A DNA stretch of 64,000 nucleotides, taken from assembly GCF_000317595.1 (NCBI RefSeq), contig NZ_AEJC01000250.1:1-64000 (forward strand), read 5' to 3'. The notes below the pieces were generated by a model, which was given only the letters and a program-made list of their open reading frames with translations, ran no database searches and was not told where the DNA came from. The DNA is from Streptomyces ipomoeae 91-03 (lineage in GTDB: Bacteria; Actinomycetota; Actinomycetes; Streptomycetales; Streptomycetaceae). The translations under genes were made by a program, and so were the position numbers. Shown here one piece after another: positions 15,161-27,925 of this stretch (the first letter of the stretch is position 1; every line of letters begins with the position of its first letter).

Positions 15161-17449
15161 GTGGAATTGTCAAACACCGGCTTTTCGCAAGATGAATTGC
15201 GGCGTGAGCAGGAATTCATCGACGGACTGTACGCGCGCGTGGACGCCCTGCGCGGTGAGACCGAGGGCGCGGTCGGCGAGGCGCTGGCGCAGGGCAACAC
15301 GCCCATGCAGGCGCGGCTGGAGCGGGACATCCTGGTCGCCGAGCGCTCGGGGCTGCTGGCCGCGCTGAACGCCGTCGACGGTTCGCTCTGCTTCGGGCGG
15401 CTCGACCTCGCCGACGGGGGCAGCCATCACATCGGCCGGATCGGGCTGCGCGAGGACGACGCCGAGCGCACCCCGATCCTGATCGACTGGCGGGCCGAGG
15501 TCGCCCGGCCCTTCTACCTCGCCACCGGCCACACCCCGATGGGGCTGCGCCGCCGCCGGCACATCACCACCGACGGCCGCCGGGTCACCGCCCTGCACGA
15601 CGAGATCCTCGACCTCGGCGACGAGACCCGCACCGGATACGAGGACCCCACCGGTGACGCCGTGCTGCTCGCCGCCCTCAACTCCGCCCGCACGGGCCGG
15701 ATGGGCGACATCGTGCAGACCATCCAGGCCGAGCAGGACCGCATCATCCGCGCGCCGCACCAGGGTGTGATGGTCGTGGAGGGTGGCCCCGGAACGGGCA
15801 AGACGGCCGTCGCGCTGCACCGCGCCGCGTTCCTGCTGTACGAGCAGCGGGAGTTGCTGGCCAAGCGCGCCGTCCTCATCGTCGGCCCGAACCCCGCCTT
15901 CCTCGGCTACATCGGCGAGGTGCTGCCCTCGCTGGGCGAGACGGGCGTGCTGCTGTCGACCGTCGGCGAGCTGTTCCCCGGCGTACGGGCCACCGCGACC
16001 GACAGCCCGGAGGCCGCCCGGGTGAAGGGGCGTGCCGACATGGCCGACGTGCTCGCCGCCGTCGTACGGGCCCGGCAGGTGCTGCCCGACCCGGTGATCG
16101 CCATCGAGCACGATCGGGAGATCCTCATGCTCGACGACGACCTCGTACGGGTCGCCCGCGAACGCACCCGCGAGGCGAAACTCCCGCACAACGTGGCCCG
16201 CGAGCACTTCGAGGGCTACATCCTCAACACCCTCACCGACATGGTCGCCGAACGCATCGGCACCGACCCCTACGACGGCTCCAACCTCCTCGACGCCTCC
16301 GACATCACCCAGATCCGCGACGAGCTCGCCGAGAACCCCGAAGTCTGGTCCGCCATCGACCAGTTGTGGCCCCGGATCACCCCGCGCCGTCTGATCGCCG
16401 ACCTCCTCGCCGAGCCGGACGGGTTCCTGTCGGAAGCGGACGCCGACGCCGTACGCCGTCCCGTCACGCGCGCCTGGACCATCGCCGACGTGCCCCTCCT
16501 CGACGAGGCCGCCGAACTGCTGGGCGAGGACGACCGGGTCGCGCGGGCCCGCGCCGAGCGGGAACGGGAGACCCAGATCGCCTACGCGCAGGGCGTGCTG
16601 GACGTGTCGTACGCCTCCCGTACCTACGAGTTCGAGGACAAGGAGGACAGCGATCCCGACGGTTCGGAGGTGCTGTCCGCGCACGACATCATCGACGCCG
16701 AGCGGTTCGCGGAGCGGCACGAGGAGGAGGACCACCGCAGCGCGGCCGAGCGGGCGGCGGCCGACCGGACCTGGGCGTTCGGGCACATCATCGTCGACGA
16801 GGCGCAGGAGCTGTCGCCGATGGCCTGGCGGCTGCTGATGCGGCGCTCGCCGACCCGCTCGATGACCCTCGTCGGCGACCCCGCCCAGACGGCGGAGGCG
16901 GCCGGCGTCGGCTCATGGGCGGACATCCTCTCCCCGTACGTCGAGGACCGCTGGAAGCACACCCGGCTCGGCGTCAACTACCGCACCCCCGCCGAGATCA
17001 TGCGGGTCGCCGCCGGTGTCGTACGCGCCGAACGGCCGGACTTCGAGCCACCGAGCTCGGTGCGGTCGACGGGCGTACGACCCTGGGCGCGCCGCGCGGC
17101 CGTACGGGACCTGCCGGGGGAGGTGGCCAAGGCGGTCGCCGAACTGACCCCGGCCGAGGGGCGGCTCGCCGTCATCGCACCGCGCGAGCTGCACCGGGCG
17201 CTGGCGGCCCGCCTGGACGGCGTCACGGCCGGCGCGGAACCGGACCTGACCAGGACCGTCGTCCTCCTCGACCCCCGGCAGGCCAAGGGGCTGGAGTTCG
17301 ACTCGGTCCTCGTCGTCGAGCCGGGGCGCTTCGGTACGAGCGATCTGTACGTGGCGCTCACACGGGCCACGCAGGCGCTGGGGGTCGTGCACGCGGAGGA
17401 GCTGCCGGAGGCGTTGGCGGAGGGACTGGACGCGTTGGCGGCGGGCTGA
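15161..17449 (+). CDS. HelD/HelR-like RNA polymerase-associated helicase
   Basis: A 762-aa superfamily 1 helicase-like ATPase of the HelD type. A charged coiled-coil N-terminus (FSQDELRREQEFIDGLYARVDALR) forms the arm that, in known HelD proteins, reaches into RNA polymerase. Walker A is GGPGTGKTAVALHR near residue 210. Walker B/motif II is IIVDEAQELSP, motif III LVGDPAQT, motif IV VNYRTPAEIM, and the C-terminal motifs are KGLEFDSVLVVEP and LYVALTRATQ. HelD proteins dismantle stalled RNA polymerase complexes, and some actinomycete versions (HelR) protect against rifamycins. I see no rifamycin-associated element upstream. Start GTG 15161 or TTG 15167 are both possible. Confidence 0.9.
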   Translation: MELSNTGFSQDELRREQEFIDGLYARVDALRGETEGAVGEALAQGNTPMQARLERDILVAERSGLLAALNAVDGSLCFGRLDLADGGSHHIGRIGLREDDAERTPILIDWRAEVARPFYLATGHTPMGLRRRRHITTDGRRVTALHDEILDLGDETRTGYEDPTGDAVLLAALNSARTGRMGDIVQTIQAEQDRIIRAPHQGVMVVEGGPGTGKTAVALHRAAFLLYEQRELLAKRAVLIVGPNPAFLGYIGEVLPSLGETGVLLSTVGELFPGVRATATDSPEAARVKGRADMADVLAAVVRARQVLPDPVIAIEHDREILMLDDDLVRVARERTREAKLPHNVAREHFEGYILNTLTDMVAERIGTDPYDGSNLLDASDITQIRDELAENPEVWSAIDQLWPRITPRRLIADLLAEPDGFLSEADADAVRRPVTRAWTIADVPLLDEAAELLGEDDRVARARAERERETQIAYAQGVLDVSYASRTYEFEDKEDSDPDGSEVLSAHDIIDAERFAERHEEEDHRSAAERAAADRTWAFGHIIVDEAQELSPMAWRLLMRRSPTRSMTLVGDPAQTAEAAGVGSWADILSPYVEDRWKHTRLGVNYRTPAEIMRVAAGVVRAERPDFEPPSSVRSTGVRPWARRAAVRDLPGEVAKAVAELTPAEGRLAVIAPRELHRALAARLDGVTAGAEPDLTRTVVLLDPRQAKGLEFDSVLVVEPGRFGTSDLYVALTRATQALGVVHAEELPEALAEGLDALAAG

Positions 17450-17684
17450 GGGTCGTGGGCCGGGTCCTGCGGGGTGAGTGCCGGGTGGGACCCGGGCTGT
17501 GGGCTGGGGGGCGTGGGGCGTGGTCTCGCGCGCCCCGGACGGGGGCGTTTGCACCCATGGTGGTGTTACCCGCACTCCACGATGGCCGCCACCGTCACCT
17601 CACGTGCGTCAGGGATCACCAAGCCGTAACAGTTCACGTCATCGTCACTGCTCGTGCAGGCGTCATGCGGTATGCGTGTCGGTC

Positions 17685-18957
17685 ATGGAAACTCATCCGT
17701 TCGCGGCCGCTCCGGCAGGCAACCCCACACTGGAATCACTACCCGTGGAACCCCTGCTGACCTCGGAGTTCGACGTGGACCCGGGCAGCGTCTACGAGCG
17801 ACTGCGCAGAACGTACGGCCCCGTGGCACCCGTGGGGCTGATGGGCGTGCCGGTGTGGCTGGTTCTCGACTACCGCGAGGTGCTGGAGGTCCTGCGCAAC
17901 GACAGCGTCTGGCGGCGCGACGTACGGCACTGGCGGGCCCGGGCGGAGGGGCGACTGCCGAAGGACTGGCCGCTGCTCGCCGGGTACGAGGTGCGGCAGA
18001 CCATGTTCTTCGACGACGACGAACACCGGGCCGCCCGGCACACCTACCACTCGGCGATGCGGCCCTTCCCGGACGGGCACAGCCCCGAGGGGTGGGAGCT
18101 GCGGGCCGCCGTCGCGAAGTACGCCGACGAACTCATCGCCATGCTCGCCGCGGAGGCCGGCACGAGCGGCTTCGCCGACCTCGCCGCGCAGTACACCCGG
18201 CCGCTGCTCCTCATGGTGACGACGAAGCTCTTCGGCTGCCCGGTGGAGTTGGGCGACGAGATGGTCATGGACCTGTGGCGGATGCTCGACGGCGGTCCGG
18301 AGGCGGGGGCGGCCACCGGGCGGGCGCTGGGCGCGATGACCCGGCTGGCCGCGCATCGGCGGTCGCGGCCGGGGGAGGACCTGACCTCGTACATGCTGCT
18401 CTCCGATCCCTCGCTCAGCGACGAGCAGTTGGGCCGTGAGCTGTTCATGAACGCCGTCTATCTCAACGACATCACCGGGAACATGGTCTGCAACACCCTG
18501 CTGGAGGTGTTGCGCGGCAACGCGACCGTGCGGCGGAGTCTGTCCGCCGGGCAGGTCGGTGAGACGGTCAACCGGGCGGCGCTCGCGAATCCGCCGACCG
18601 CCAATCTGTGCTTCCGGTTCGCCGCGCGTGATGTGCGGCTGGGGAACTTCTGGATTCGTGCCGGGGACATCGTCTCCCCGTCCGTCGCCGCCGCCCATCG
18701 GGATCTGCTCGCCGCCGGGTCCTCGCACATCGTCGACTCCGTGATCAGTACGCGGGCCCATCTCGCCTGGGGGGCCGGGGCGCATCAGTGTCCCAGTGCC
18801 GCACGGGAGCTTGCCGGGATGATCGTGACCACGGCGGTGGGTCGGATCTTCGACCACTTCGCTCGTGCGGAGCTCACGCTGCCGCCGGATCAGTTGCCGT
18901 GGCGGAGTGGGCCGGTGGTGCGGGGGTTGCGGTTGTTGCCGGTGCGGTATGAGTTGA
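17685..18957 (+). CDS. Cytochrome P450, non-canonical motifs, no in-frame stop
   Basis: About 425 aa from ATG 17685. Typical P450 landmarks include DYREVLEVLRND, the acidic pair and His in FFDDDEHRAARHTY, and the heme loop WGAGAHQCPSAARELAGM with the axial Cys. The K-helix ExxR motif is missing (the region reads GETVNRAALANPPTAN), and the heme loop has Trp for Phe and Ser for the final Gly. Absence of ExxR is known in the streptomycete CYP157 family. The natural end of the fold is at ...LLPVRYEL. In this frame no stop occurs there and translation would run to 21386 through antisense glgB. Both other frames have TGA at 18950-18957, so a one-base indel near the 3' end is likely. The end is therefore approximate. 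Confidence 0.78.
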
Positions 18958-19008
18958 GCCCGCATAGTTCGGTGGTGCGGGTGTCGGGGGCGCGCGCGGC
19001 GGGGTCGA

Positions 19009-19023
19009 AGGGGCGGAGCCCCT
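19009..19023. terminator. Hairpin between convergent P450 and glgB
   Basis: AGGGGC (19009-19014), loop GGA, GCCCCT (19018-19023). This short GC hairpin form is common between convergent streptomycete genes. It supports the view that the P450 gene should end before about 19000. Confidence 0.55.
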
Positions 19024-19061
19024 GGGGGATGGGACGGGTAGGGGCGGCGGGGGCGAGGGGG

Positions 19062-22000
19062 CTAGGCGGGGCGGAGCCAGAGGGTGGACAGGGGAGGGAG
19101 CGTGACGCGGATGCTGGCCGGGCGGCCGTGCCAGGCGTGGGGCTCGGGCTTCACCACGTCGAGGTTCACGACATCACCCCCGCCGTACGACGCCGCGTCC
19201 GTGTTCAGAACCTCACGCCACGCCGGGATGTCCTCCGGCACCCCCAACCGGTACTCCTCACGAAGCACCGGGCTGAAGTTGGAGACGGCCAGCAGCGGAA
19301 CGCCGTCCGCGTCGAACCGCAGGAACGCCAGGACGTTGTCGTCGGCGGAGTCACCCGTGATCCAGGCGAAACCGGACGGCTGGGTGTCCCGCTGCCAGAG
19401 GGACGGCGTGGCGCGGTAGACGCGGTTCAGGTCACGGACGAGGTCCCGTACACCTCGGTGGTCGGGCTCGGCCCCGTACGCAGGGTCCAGCAGCCACCAG
19501 TCCGGACCGTGCGCCTCGCTCCACTCCGCGCCCTGGGCGAACTCCTGGCCCATGAACAGCAACTGCTTGCCCGGGTGGGCCCACATGAAGCCCAGGTAGG
19601 CGCGGTGGTTGGCGCGCTGCTGCCACCAGTCGCCCGGCATCTTCGACACCAGCGAGGCCTTGCCGTGCACGACCTCGTCGTGGGAGATCGGCAGCACGTA
19701 GTTCTCGCTGTACGCGTACACCATCGAGAACGTCATCTCGTTGTGGTGGTACTTGCGGTGCACCGGCTCGTGCTGCATATAGCTCAGCGAGTCGTGCATC
19801 CAGCCCATGTTCCACTTCAGCCCGAAGCCGAGGCCGCCGAAGCCGCCGGGCCCGGTGTGGTGGGTGGCGCGGGTGACGCCGTCCCAGGCCGTCGACTCCT
19901 CGGCGATCGTCACGACCCCCGGCACCCGCCGGTACACGGTCGCGTTCATCTCCTGCAGGAAGGCGACGGCATCCAGGTTCTCCCGGCCGCCGTGCTCGTT
20001 CGGCGTCCACTGGCCCGGCTCGCGCGAGTAGTCGAGGTAGAGCATGGACGCCACGGCATCCACCCTCAACCCGTCGATGTGGTACTCCTCGCACCAGTAA
20101 AGGGCGTTCGCCACAAGGAAGTTGCGCACCTCGCGGCGCCCGTAGTCGAACTCCAGCGTTCCCCAGTCCGGGTGCGCCGCCCGCCTCGGGTCCTCGTGCT
20201 CGTACAGCGGACGCCCGTCGAACTCGGCCAACGCCCAGTCGTCACGCGGGAAGTGGGCCGGCACCCAGTCCATGAGCACGCCGATCCCGGCCCGGTGCAG
20301 GGCGTCGACCAGGTACTTGAAGTCGTCGGGTGTGCCGAGGCGTGCCGTGGGGGCGTAGAAGCCGGTGACCTGGTAGCCCCAGGAGCCGCCGAACGGGTGC
20401 TCGGCGATGGGCAGCAGCTCGACGTGGGTGAAGCCGAGCTCGGAGACGTACGCCGGCAGTTGCTCGGCCAGTTGGCGGTAGGTCAGCCCCGGCCGCCAGG
20501 AGGGCAGATGGACCTCGTAGACGGAGAACGGGGCCTCGTGTGCCGGGACCTCGGACCGCCTCGCCATCCAGTCCCCGTCGCCCCACTCGTGGTGCGAGGC
20601 GTGGACGATGGACGACGTGCCGGGCGGGGTCTCCGTGCGGCGCGCCAGCGGGTCCGCCCGGAGGGTCTTCGAGCCGTCCGGGCGCGTGATCTCGAACTTG
20701 TACAGCTCGCCCTCACCGATCCCGGGCACGAACAGCTCCCACACCCCCGAGGATCCCAGCGAGCGCAGCGGACAACCCGTGCCGTCCCAGAAGTTGAACG
20801 TCCCGGCCAGCCGCACTCCGCGCGCGTTCGGCGCCCACACGGTGAAGCGGGTGCCGGTCACACCCTGGTGCGTCATCGGCTGCGCCCCGAGCGCCCGCCA
20901 CAGCTCCTCGTGCCGTCCCTCGCCGATCAGATGCAGATCCAGTTCCCCGATGGCCGGCAGGAAACGGTACGCGTCATCCGTCTCCAGCTCGTTCCCCTCG
21001 TACGAGATCAGCAGCCGGTACGACGGCGGCACCTCCCGCAACGGCAGCAGCGCCGAGAAGAACCCCTCCCCGTCGTCGTGCAACTCGGCCCGCAGCGATC
21101 CGACGACGACCGATACCCCGAGCGCGTACGGCCGGAAGGCCCGGAACACGACACCACCGGGTGCGGGATGCGCCCCGAGCACCGAGTGCGGCGAGTGGTG
21201 GGTACCGGAGAGCAGCCGATGCCGGTCGTCGCCGTCCATGGCGGGGGAGTAGGCGGGCTGGGTGAGGGCGGGGACGGGGGCGGGGGCGTCGTTCGGGTCG
21301 GTGGCATGGGCAGGGGCCGGGATGCGGACCGACTCGGTGGAGGGAGTGGGAGCGGTCGGTTCGGCGGCACCGGGCTCGGTGGCTGAGGGCCCGGGGGTGG
21401 AGGGCCTGGGAATCGTCGGCTCGACGGTGGTGGGCTCGGTGGCCGGGGGCTCCGCCACGGCCGTACCGGGAGCCGGTGGGACGGCCGGGACCAGCGCCGC
21501 CTCCTCCGTCTCCTGCCGCGGCTTCACCGTCCTCTTCGTAGCGGCCTTCGTGGCGACGGCTTTCTCGGCGGCGGCCTTGGCCACGGCCTTCTTCGCGACC
21601 GGCTTCTTGGCCACGGCCTTCTTGGTCACGGCCTTCTTCGCCGTGGTCGTCTTCGTCGCGGACTTCTCTGCGGTCTTCTTCGCCGTGGCTGTCTTGACCG
21701 GGGTCGCCTTCTTCGCCGTGGCCGTCTCGACCGGAGTCGTCTTCTTGGCGGCGACCTTCTTCGCAGCCACCTTCTTCGCGGCCGTCTTCGTGGCGGCCAC
21801 CTTCTTCACAGCCGTCTTCGCCACAGCCGTCGTCGTAGCCGTCTTCGTCGTCGCGGTCTTGCTCCCGGCCGTCGTCTTCTTGGCCGTGGCCGTCCCCTCG
21901 GTGGTCTTCTTCGCGACGGCCTTCGCCGGGCTCGTCGTCGCCGCCTTTGTGACCGCCTTCTTCGCTGTCCTGGCCGTCGTCTTCTTCGCCGCGGCTTTCT

Positions 22001-22091
22001 TCCCGGCCGTCTTCTTCGCCGGGGCCGGCCCTTCGGCGGCGGCGGAGTCGGGGTTCTGGGTGCTGTCGTCGGGCGACGGGCGGGGAGTCAC
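19062..22091 (-). CDS. glgB: 1,4-alpha-glucan branching enzyme with Lys/Ala-rich N-terminal tail
   Basis: 1009 aa from GTG 22091, which follows GAGGAGG at good spacing. Residues 285-1009 form a complete GH13 branching enzyme: CBM48 beginning with [10 protein letters not shown], then the catalytic barrel with [17 protein letters not shown] (nucleophile Asp), [11 protein letters not shown] (acid Glu) and [10 protein letters not shown]. It introduces alpha-1,6 branches into the glucan made by GlgE. The first 284 residues are extra. About 24-235 is built of AKK, KKAV and AAKK-type units resembling histone H1 tails, followed by a Pro/Thr/Glu-rich linker to Met285. The typical family length is about 730 aa. 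It is the last gene of the glgE-treS-mak-glgB operon, 47 bp after mak. Confidence 0.93.
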   Translation of the reverse strand: MTPRPSPDDSTQNPDSAAAEGPAPAKKTAGKKAAAKKTTARTAKKAVTKAATTSPAKAVAKKTTEGTATAKKTTAGSKTATTKTATTTAVAKTAVKKVAATKTAAKKVAAKKVAAKKTTPVETATAKKATPVKTATAKKTAEKSATKTTTAKKAVTKKAVAKKPVAKKAVAKAAAEKAVATKAATKRTVKPRQETEEAALVPAVPPAPGTAVAEPPATEPTTVEPTIPRPSTPGPSATEPGAAEPTAPTPSTESVRIPAPAHATDPNDAPAPVPALTQPAYSPAMDGDDRHRLLSGTHHSPHSVLGAHPAPGGVVFRAFRPYALGVSVVVGSLRAELHDDGEGFFSALLPLREVPPSYRLLISYEGNELETDDAYRFLPAIGELDLHLIGEGRHEELWRALGAQPMTHQGVTGTRFTVWAPNARGVRLAGTFNFWDGTGCPLRSLGSSGVWELFVPGIGEGELYKFEITRPDGSKTLRADPLARRTETPPGTSSIVHASHHEWGDGDWMARRSEVPAHEAPFSVYEVHLPSWRPGLTYRQLAEQLPAYVSELGFTHVELLPIAEHPFGGSWGYQVTGFYAPTARLGTPDDFKYLVDALHRAGIGVLMDWVPAHFPRDDWALAEFDGRPLYEHEDPRRAAHPDWGTLEFDYGRREVRNFLVANALYWCEEYHIDGLRVDAVASMLYLDYSREPGQWTPNEHGGRENLDAVAFLQEMNATVYRRVPGVVTIAEESTAWDGVTRATHHTGPGGFGGLGFGLKWNMGWMHDSLSYMQHEPVHRKYHHNEMTFSMVYAYSENYVLPISHDEVVHGKASLVSKMPGDWWQQRANHRAYLGFMWAHPGKQLLFMGQEFAQGAEWSEAHGPDWWLLDPAYGAEPDHRGVRDLVRDLNRVYRATPSLWQRDTQPSGFAWITGDSADDNVLAFLRFDADGVPLLAVSNFSPVLREEYRLGVPEDIPAWREVLNTDAASYGGGDVVNLDVVKPEPHAWHGRPASIRVTLPPLSTLWLRPA

Positions 22092-22138
22092 AGGGACGGC
22101 CTCCTCGGTGGGACTCGGGTGCTTGGGGTGGAGCGGGG

Positions 22139-23659
22139 TCAAGGGGTGGGGTCGGCGTCGGTGGCGAGGCGGTGGATGGCCGCCAGCGGTACCGGGAGCC
22201 AGTCGGGGCGGTGGCGGGCCTCGTAGAGGACCTCGTACACCGCCTTGTCGGTCTCGTAGGCGCGCAGGAGTACGGGATCGGTGCGCGGGTCGGTCCCGGA
22301 GACGTCCGCGTAGCCGGAGCAGTACGCGGCCCGGCAGGCGGACGCCCAGTCGTCGGCCGGTGGTCGCACGGAGTGCGCGGCGTAGTCGAAGGAGCGGAGC
22401 ATCCCGGCGATGTCGCGGGCGACCGGCTGAGGCATCCGTCGCTCGGCCAGCGGCTTCGACGGCTCGCCCTCGAAATCTACGAGCGACCACTCACCTCCGC
22501 CACCGCCGGCGTCCTCGTCCCCGCCCCCGCCATCGACCACCTCGGCGCCACCCCCGGACGGCGACCGCAGGCACTGCCCGAGATGCAGGTCCCCATGGAT
22601 GCGCTGAGCCGTCCATGTGTGGCCCTCGGCGGCCAGGTCGGCCAGCGCCGCGAAGGCCGTGCGGAGGGCGGGGGCGTAGGGGCCGAGGGCCGGTACGGCC
22701 TGGGCCGCCGCCTCCAGTCGCTCGGTCATCCCGGCGACCAGCAGCTCCAGCTGGGGTCGGCCCAGGGTGACCGTCGGCAGGGCCCGGGTCAGCGCGAGGT
22801 GCACCTCCGCCGTCGCCCGGCCCAGTGCCCGCGCCTCCGCGGAGAAGTCCTCGCCCTTGGCCAGCATGCTCAGCGCCAGCTCCCAGCCGTCCGCCGCGCC
22901 CTGGAGATAGGGCTGGAGCACCCCGAGGACGTGGTGCTCGGGGGTGGGGGCGGGGCCCAGGTCGGCCACCATCCAGGCCGCCGGAGCCGGTACCCGGGGG
23001 CACCCTTCGCGCGACAGCACCAACGGGAGTTCGAGGTCGGGGTTGGCGCCGGGCACGACCCGTCGGAAGAGTTTCAGGATAAACGTATCGCCATAGACGA
23101 TCGAGGAGTTGGACTGCTCGGCCGTCACCACACGCGGCACGAGTCCTTGCGGTATGTCGAGGCGCATGTCCCGCTCGCAGCGGAGTTCACCGACGCGCGC
23201 CTTCGCCCGCAGCGCCTCCAGGAGGACGTCGGCGAGGCGCGGGTCGTGCAGTGCCTCGTACACCGTCTGCCCGGACAGCGGCCCCTCGGTCGCATGTCCG
23301 ATCAGCGCCGGAGCGAGCCGGGGCGGCAGCGTCTTCCGTACGCCGAGCAGGAGTTGGTAGCAGTCGCCCGGATGGGCCGGGGCGCCCTGCGCGGGCACCA
23401 GCGGCTGATGGGCGCGTACGAGCAGATGCAGCAGCCCCGCCTTCGCGGACCCCACCGGCAGCATCTCGGTCGCCGCCACCAGGCTGAACCCGCTGATCGG
23501 TCGCCCTTTCCCCGCGAACCAGCGCTGCCTCGGCAACCACTCCCGGAGCAGTGGCTCGAGTGAGGTGAGCCAGCCGGGAGTCGGCGGGGCGGGGGCCGGT
23601 GCGACGGCGGGCGGCGTTCCAGGACCCGTCGCAGTGGAGTGCGTGGCTGCTTCCGACAT
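22139..23659 (-). CDS. mak: Maltokinase (Pep2/Mak)
   Basis: 506 aa. It phosphorylates maltose with ATP to give maltose-1-phosphate, the donor for GlgE. The N-terminal part carries [16 protein letters not shown], the usual maltokinase signature. The kinase core has [16 protein letters not shown], with the catalytic Asp of the phosphotransferase HGDxH motif, and [17 protein letters not shown] for metal binding. A Gly/Asp/Glu-rich loop ([21 protein letters not shown]) of about 25 residues is inserted between these two motifs; it is unusual in this otherwise conserved spot. Start ATG 23659. In many actinomycetes this domain is fused to TreS, but here it is separate, 94 bp after treS. Confidence 0.94.
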   Translation of the reverse strand: MSEAATHSTATGPGTPPAVAPAPAPPTPGWLTSLEPLLREWLPRQRWFAGKGRPISGFSLVAATEMLPVGSAKAGLLHLLVRAHQPLVPAQGAPAHPGDCYQLLLGVRKTLPPRLAPALIGHATEGPLSGQTVYEALHDPRLADVLLEALRAKARVGELRCERDMRLDIPQGLVPRVVTAEQSNSSIVYGDTFILKLFRRVVPGANPDLELPLVLSREGCPRVPAPAAWMVADLGPAPTPEHHVLGVLQPYLQGAADGWELALSMLAKGEDFSAEARALGRATAEVHLALTRALPTVTLGRPQLELLVAGMTERLEAAAQAVPALGPYAPALRTAFAALADLAAEGHTWTAQRIHGDLHLGQCLRSPSGGGAEVVDGGGGDEDAGGGGGEWSLVDFEGEPSKPLAERRMPQPVARDIAGMLRSFDYAAHSVRPPADDWASACRAAYCSGYADVSGTDPRTDPVLLRAYETDKAVYEVLYEARHRPDWLPVPLAAIHRLATDADPTP

Positions 23660-23753
23660 GGCGTCGTGTCCTTTCCCCGGGGGCGGTCGGGGTTTCTGAT
23701 TGCGTGCCCAGGGCGGGCCGGGGGAAACCGGCCCACCCTGGGTTCCGGTCGGG

Positions 23754-25450
<1,697 letters not shown>

Positions 25451-25454
<4 letters not shown>

Positions 25455-27616
25455 TTTGCGGGTGACCCTCCGATCTGCGGGTTGGACGGTCGCAGGACGG
25501 TCAGTACGTGTGCGGGCGCGCGGCCCGGTTCGAGACGTACATAGTTGCTCCTGCCCCAGGTGTAGACCTCACCGGTGAGCTCGTCGCGCACCAGCACGGA
25601 CTCGTGCCAGTCGAGCCCGAGTCGCGGCATGTCCAACGAGACCGTGGCCTCCTGGGTGTGGTGGGGGTCGAGGTTCACGACCACCAGAACCGTGTTCGAA
25701 CCCGCGCGCTTGCTGTACGCGATCACCGCGTCCTTGTCGGCGTGATGGAAGTGCAGGTCACGCAGTTGGCGCAGCGCCGGGCTCCGCCGCCGGATCGCGT
25801 TCAGCCTGCCGAGCAGCGGGGCGATGGTGCGTCCCTCGCGTTCGGCGGTCTCCCAGTCGCGGGGTCGGAGTTGGTACTTCTCCGAGTCCAGGTACTCCTC
25901 GCTGCCGGGTTTGAGCGGGGTGTTCTCGCACAGTTCGTAGCCCGAGTACACGCCCCAGGTGGGGGAGAGGGTCGCGGCGAGCACCGCGCGCAGTTCGAAG
26001 GCGGGCCGGCCGCCGTGCTGGAGGAACTCGTGGAGGATGTCGGGGGTGTTGACGAAGAAGTTCGGCCGCATGTAGCTCGCGGCCTCGCCCGCCAGTTCGG
26101 TGGCGTAGTCGGTGAGTTCCTGTTTGGTGTTGCGCCAGGTGAAGTAGGTGTAGGACTGCTGGAAGCCGATCTGGGCCAGGGTGTGCATCATCGCGGGGCG
26201 GGTGAAGGCCTCGGCGAGGAAGATCACGTCGGGGTCGGTGCGGTTGATCCGCGTGATGACCCGTTCCCAGAAGACGACCGGTTTGGTGTGGGGGTTGTCG
26301 ACGCGGAAGATGCGTACCCCGTGGGCCATCCAGTGCCTGAGGACCCGGACGGTCTCGGTGATGAGGCCGGGCATGTCGGCGTCGAAGGCGATGGGGTAGA
26401 TGTCCTGGTACTTCTTCGGGGGGTTCTCCGCGTAGGCGATCGATCCGTCGGGGCGGTGGTGGAACCACTGGGGGTGTTTGTCGACCCAGGGGTGGTCCGG
26501 TGAGCACTGCAGGGCGAAGTCCAGGGCCACCTCCAGGTCCAGTTCCCGTGCCCGTCGCACGAAGTGGTCGAAGTCGTCGATGGTGCCGAGGGCGGGGTGG
26601 ACGGCGTCGTGGCCGCCTTCGGGTGAGCCGATGGCCCAGGGGACGCCGACGTCGTCGGGGGTGGGGGAGAGGGTGTTGTTGCGGCCTTTGCGGAAGGTGG
26701 TGCCGATGGGGTGGATGGGCGGGAGGTAGACGACGTCGAAGCCCATGGCGGCGATCGCGGGCAGGCGGCGGGCGGCGGTGCGGAAGGTGCCGTGGGGCTG
26801 CTCGGGGGTGCCCTCGGAGCGGGGGAAGAACTCGTACCAGGACCCGAACAGGGCCCGTTCCCGCTCCACGAGCAGCGGCAACGGGTCACTGCTGGTGACC
26901 AGTTCCCGTAGCGGATGGCGGGCCAGGACCTCGTCCACCTCCGGCGTCAACGCCGCCGCGAGACGGGACGCGTCCGGCCGGGCGGTGTCCCGCAGCGCGT
27001 CCACGGCGGCGAGGAGCACGTCGCGGCGGCCGTGCTCCTTCGGGACTTCGGCGGCGGCGCGTTCGTACAGGCGCGCGCCCTCCTCCAGGACGAGTTCGGT
27101 GTCGATGCCGGCCGGGACCTTGATGTGCGCGGCGTGCCGCCAGGTGGAGACCGGGTCGCTCCACGCCTCGACGGTGTAGGTCCACAGCCCCTCGCTCGCT
27201 GCGGAGACCGTGGCGCCCCAGCGGTCGGTGCCGGGGGCGAGTTCGCGCATCGGGGTCCAGGGAGCCGGGCGGCCCTCCGGGTCCCTGAGGACGACATTGG
27301 CGGCGACCGCGTCATGGCCCTCGCGGAAGACGGTGGCCGAGATCTCGAAGGCCTCGCCCACGACGGCCTTCGCCGGCCGGCGGCCCTGATGGACACACGG
27401 CCGTACGTCGAGAAGCGGTATCCGCCCAATGGCCGGGGTATCTGGTGGCGAAGTGGCGTCGACCGGCGCGGGCGGTCCTGTGTGCGCCCGGCGCGCGGGG
27501 CTCGAGAGGGCGCTCTCGGTGGCGTCAGGGGTGGTACCGGGCGCGTCCGGGGTGGTATCGGGCGTGCTGGTGGTGCTGGTCGTCGGAGGTGCTGACGAGT
27601 GGTGCGTGGCGGGCAT
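25451..27616 (-). CDS. glgE: Maltose-1-phosphate maltosyltransferase GlgE
   Basis: 721-aa GH13 enzyme that elongates alpha-1,4-glucan from maltose-1-phosphate. An N-terminal Ser/Thr/Pro-rich leader of about 55 residues precedes the family core ([25 protein letters not shown]). Later motifs are [44 protein letters not shown] with the nucleophile Asp, and [11 protein letters not shown] with the acid/base Glu. Start ATG 27616. It is first in the operon glgE-treS-mak-glgB, so the order follows the pathway only partly. No glgA or glgC is seen here, consistent with the GlgE route being the local source of glucan. Confidence 0.96.
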
Positions 27617-27925
27617 GACCGCTCCTGTCCGCGTCAACGTGGGTGGGCGGATGAGGGTGTGGGGAGGTGGGGCCAGCGGGACGTACCGGTGGAGCCTTCC
27701 CATGGAGTGCGGGTGGGCATTCCGGCACTTTGTTAACTACTCACGCGTATGTCTACACACAAGACCGGCCGTGTCGTGGACGGATGTCCAGACACAGGAC
27801 CGGCCTCGTCCACTGGGGACGAGGCCGGCCACTGTAGTCGCCCTGGGTGAAGGGCTGTTCACCTGTGGTGTTACAGGGGTCCTACGGGACTCCTGTGGGT
27901 CTCGCACAGGTTTTCCATGAGATTG
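27617..27925. other. Gap between glgE and the subtilase gene
   Basis: Holds the presumed glgE promoter and the end of the subtilase transcript. The stretch 27729-27757 is AT-richer than its surroundings (TTTGTTAACTACTC) and is the best candidate for a glgE promoter, but I cannot assign boxes with confidence. A second, imperfect hairpin lies at about 27871-27895. Confidence 0.4.
27800..27828 (-). terminator. Terminator after the subtilase gene
   Basis: A 12-bp stem, CCGGCCTCGTCC (27800-27811) with GGACGAGGCCGG (27817-27828), and loop ACTGG. It lies about 100 bp after the subtilase stop and upstream of the glgE start. Confidence 0.8.

Noticed and set aside
18960..21386. Open frame continuing the P450 on the plus strand to 21386
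   Set aside because: It is antisense to the well-supported glgB gene, carries no domain, and the P450 fold ends at about 18957; the open frame is due to high-GC codon bias.
22092..22490. Further 133-residue extension of GlgB
   Set aside because: Arg/Pro-rich translation overlapping the 3' end of mak; the strong ribosome site lies before GTG 22091.
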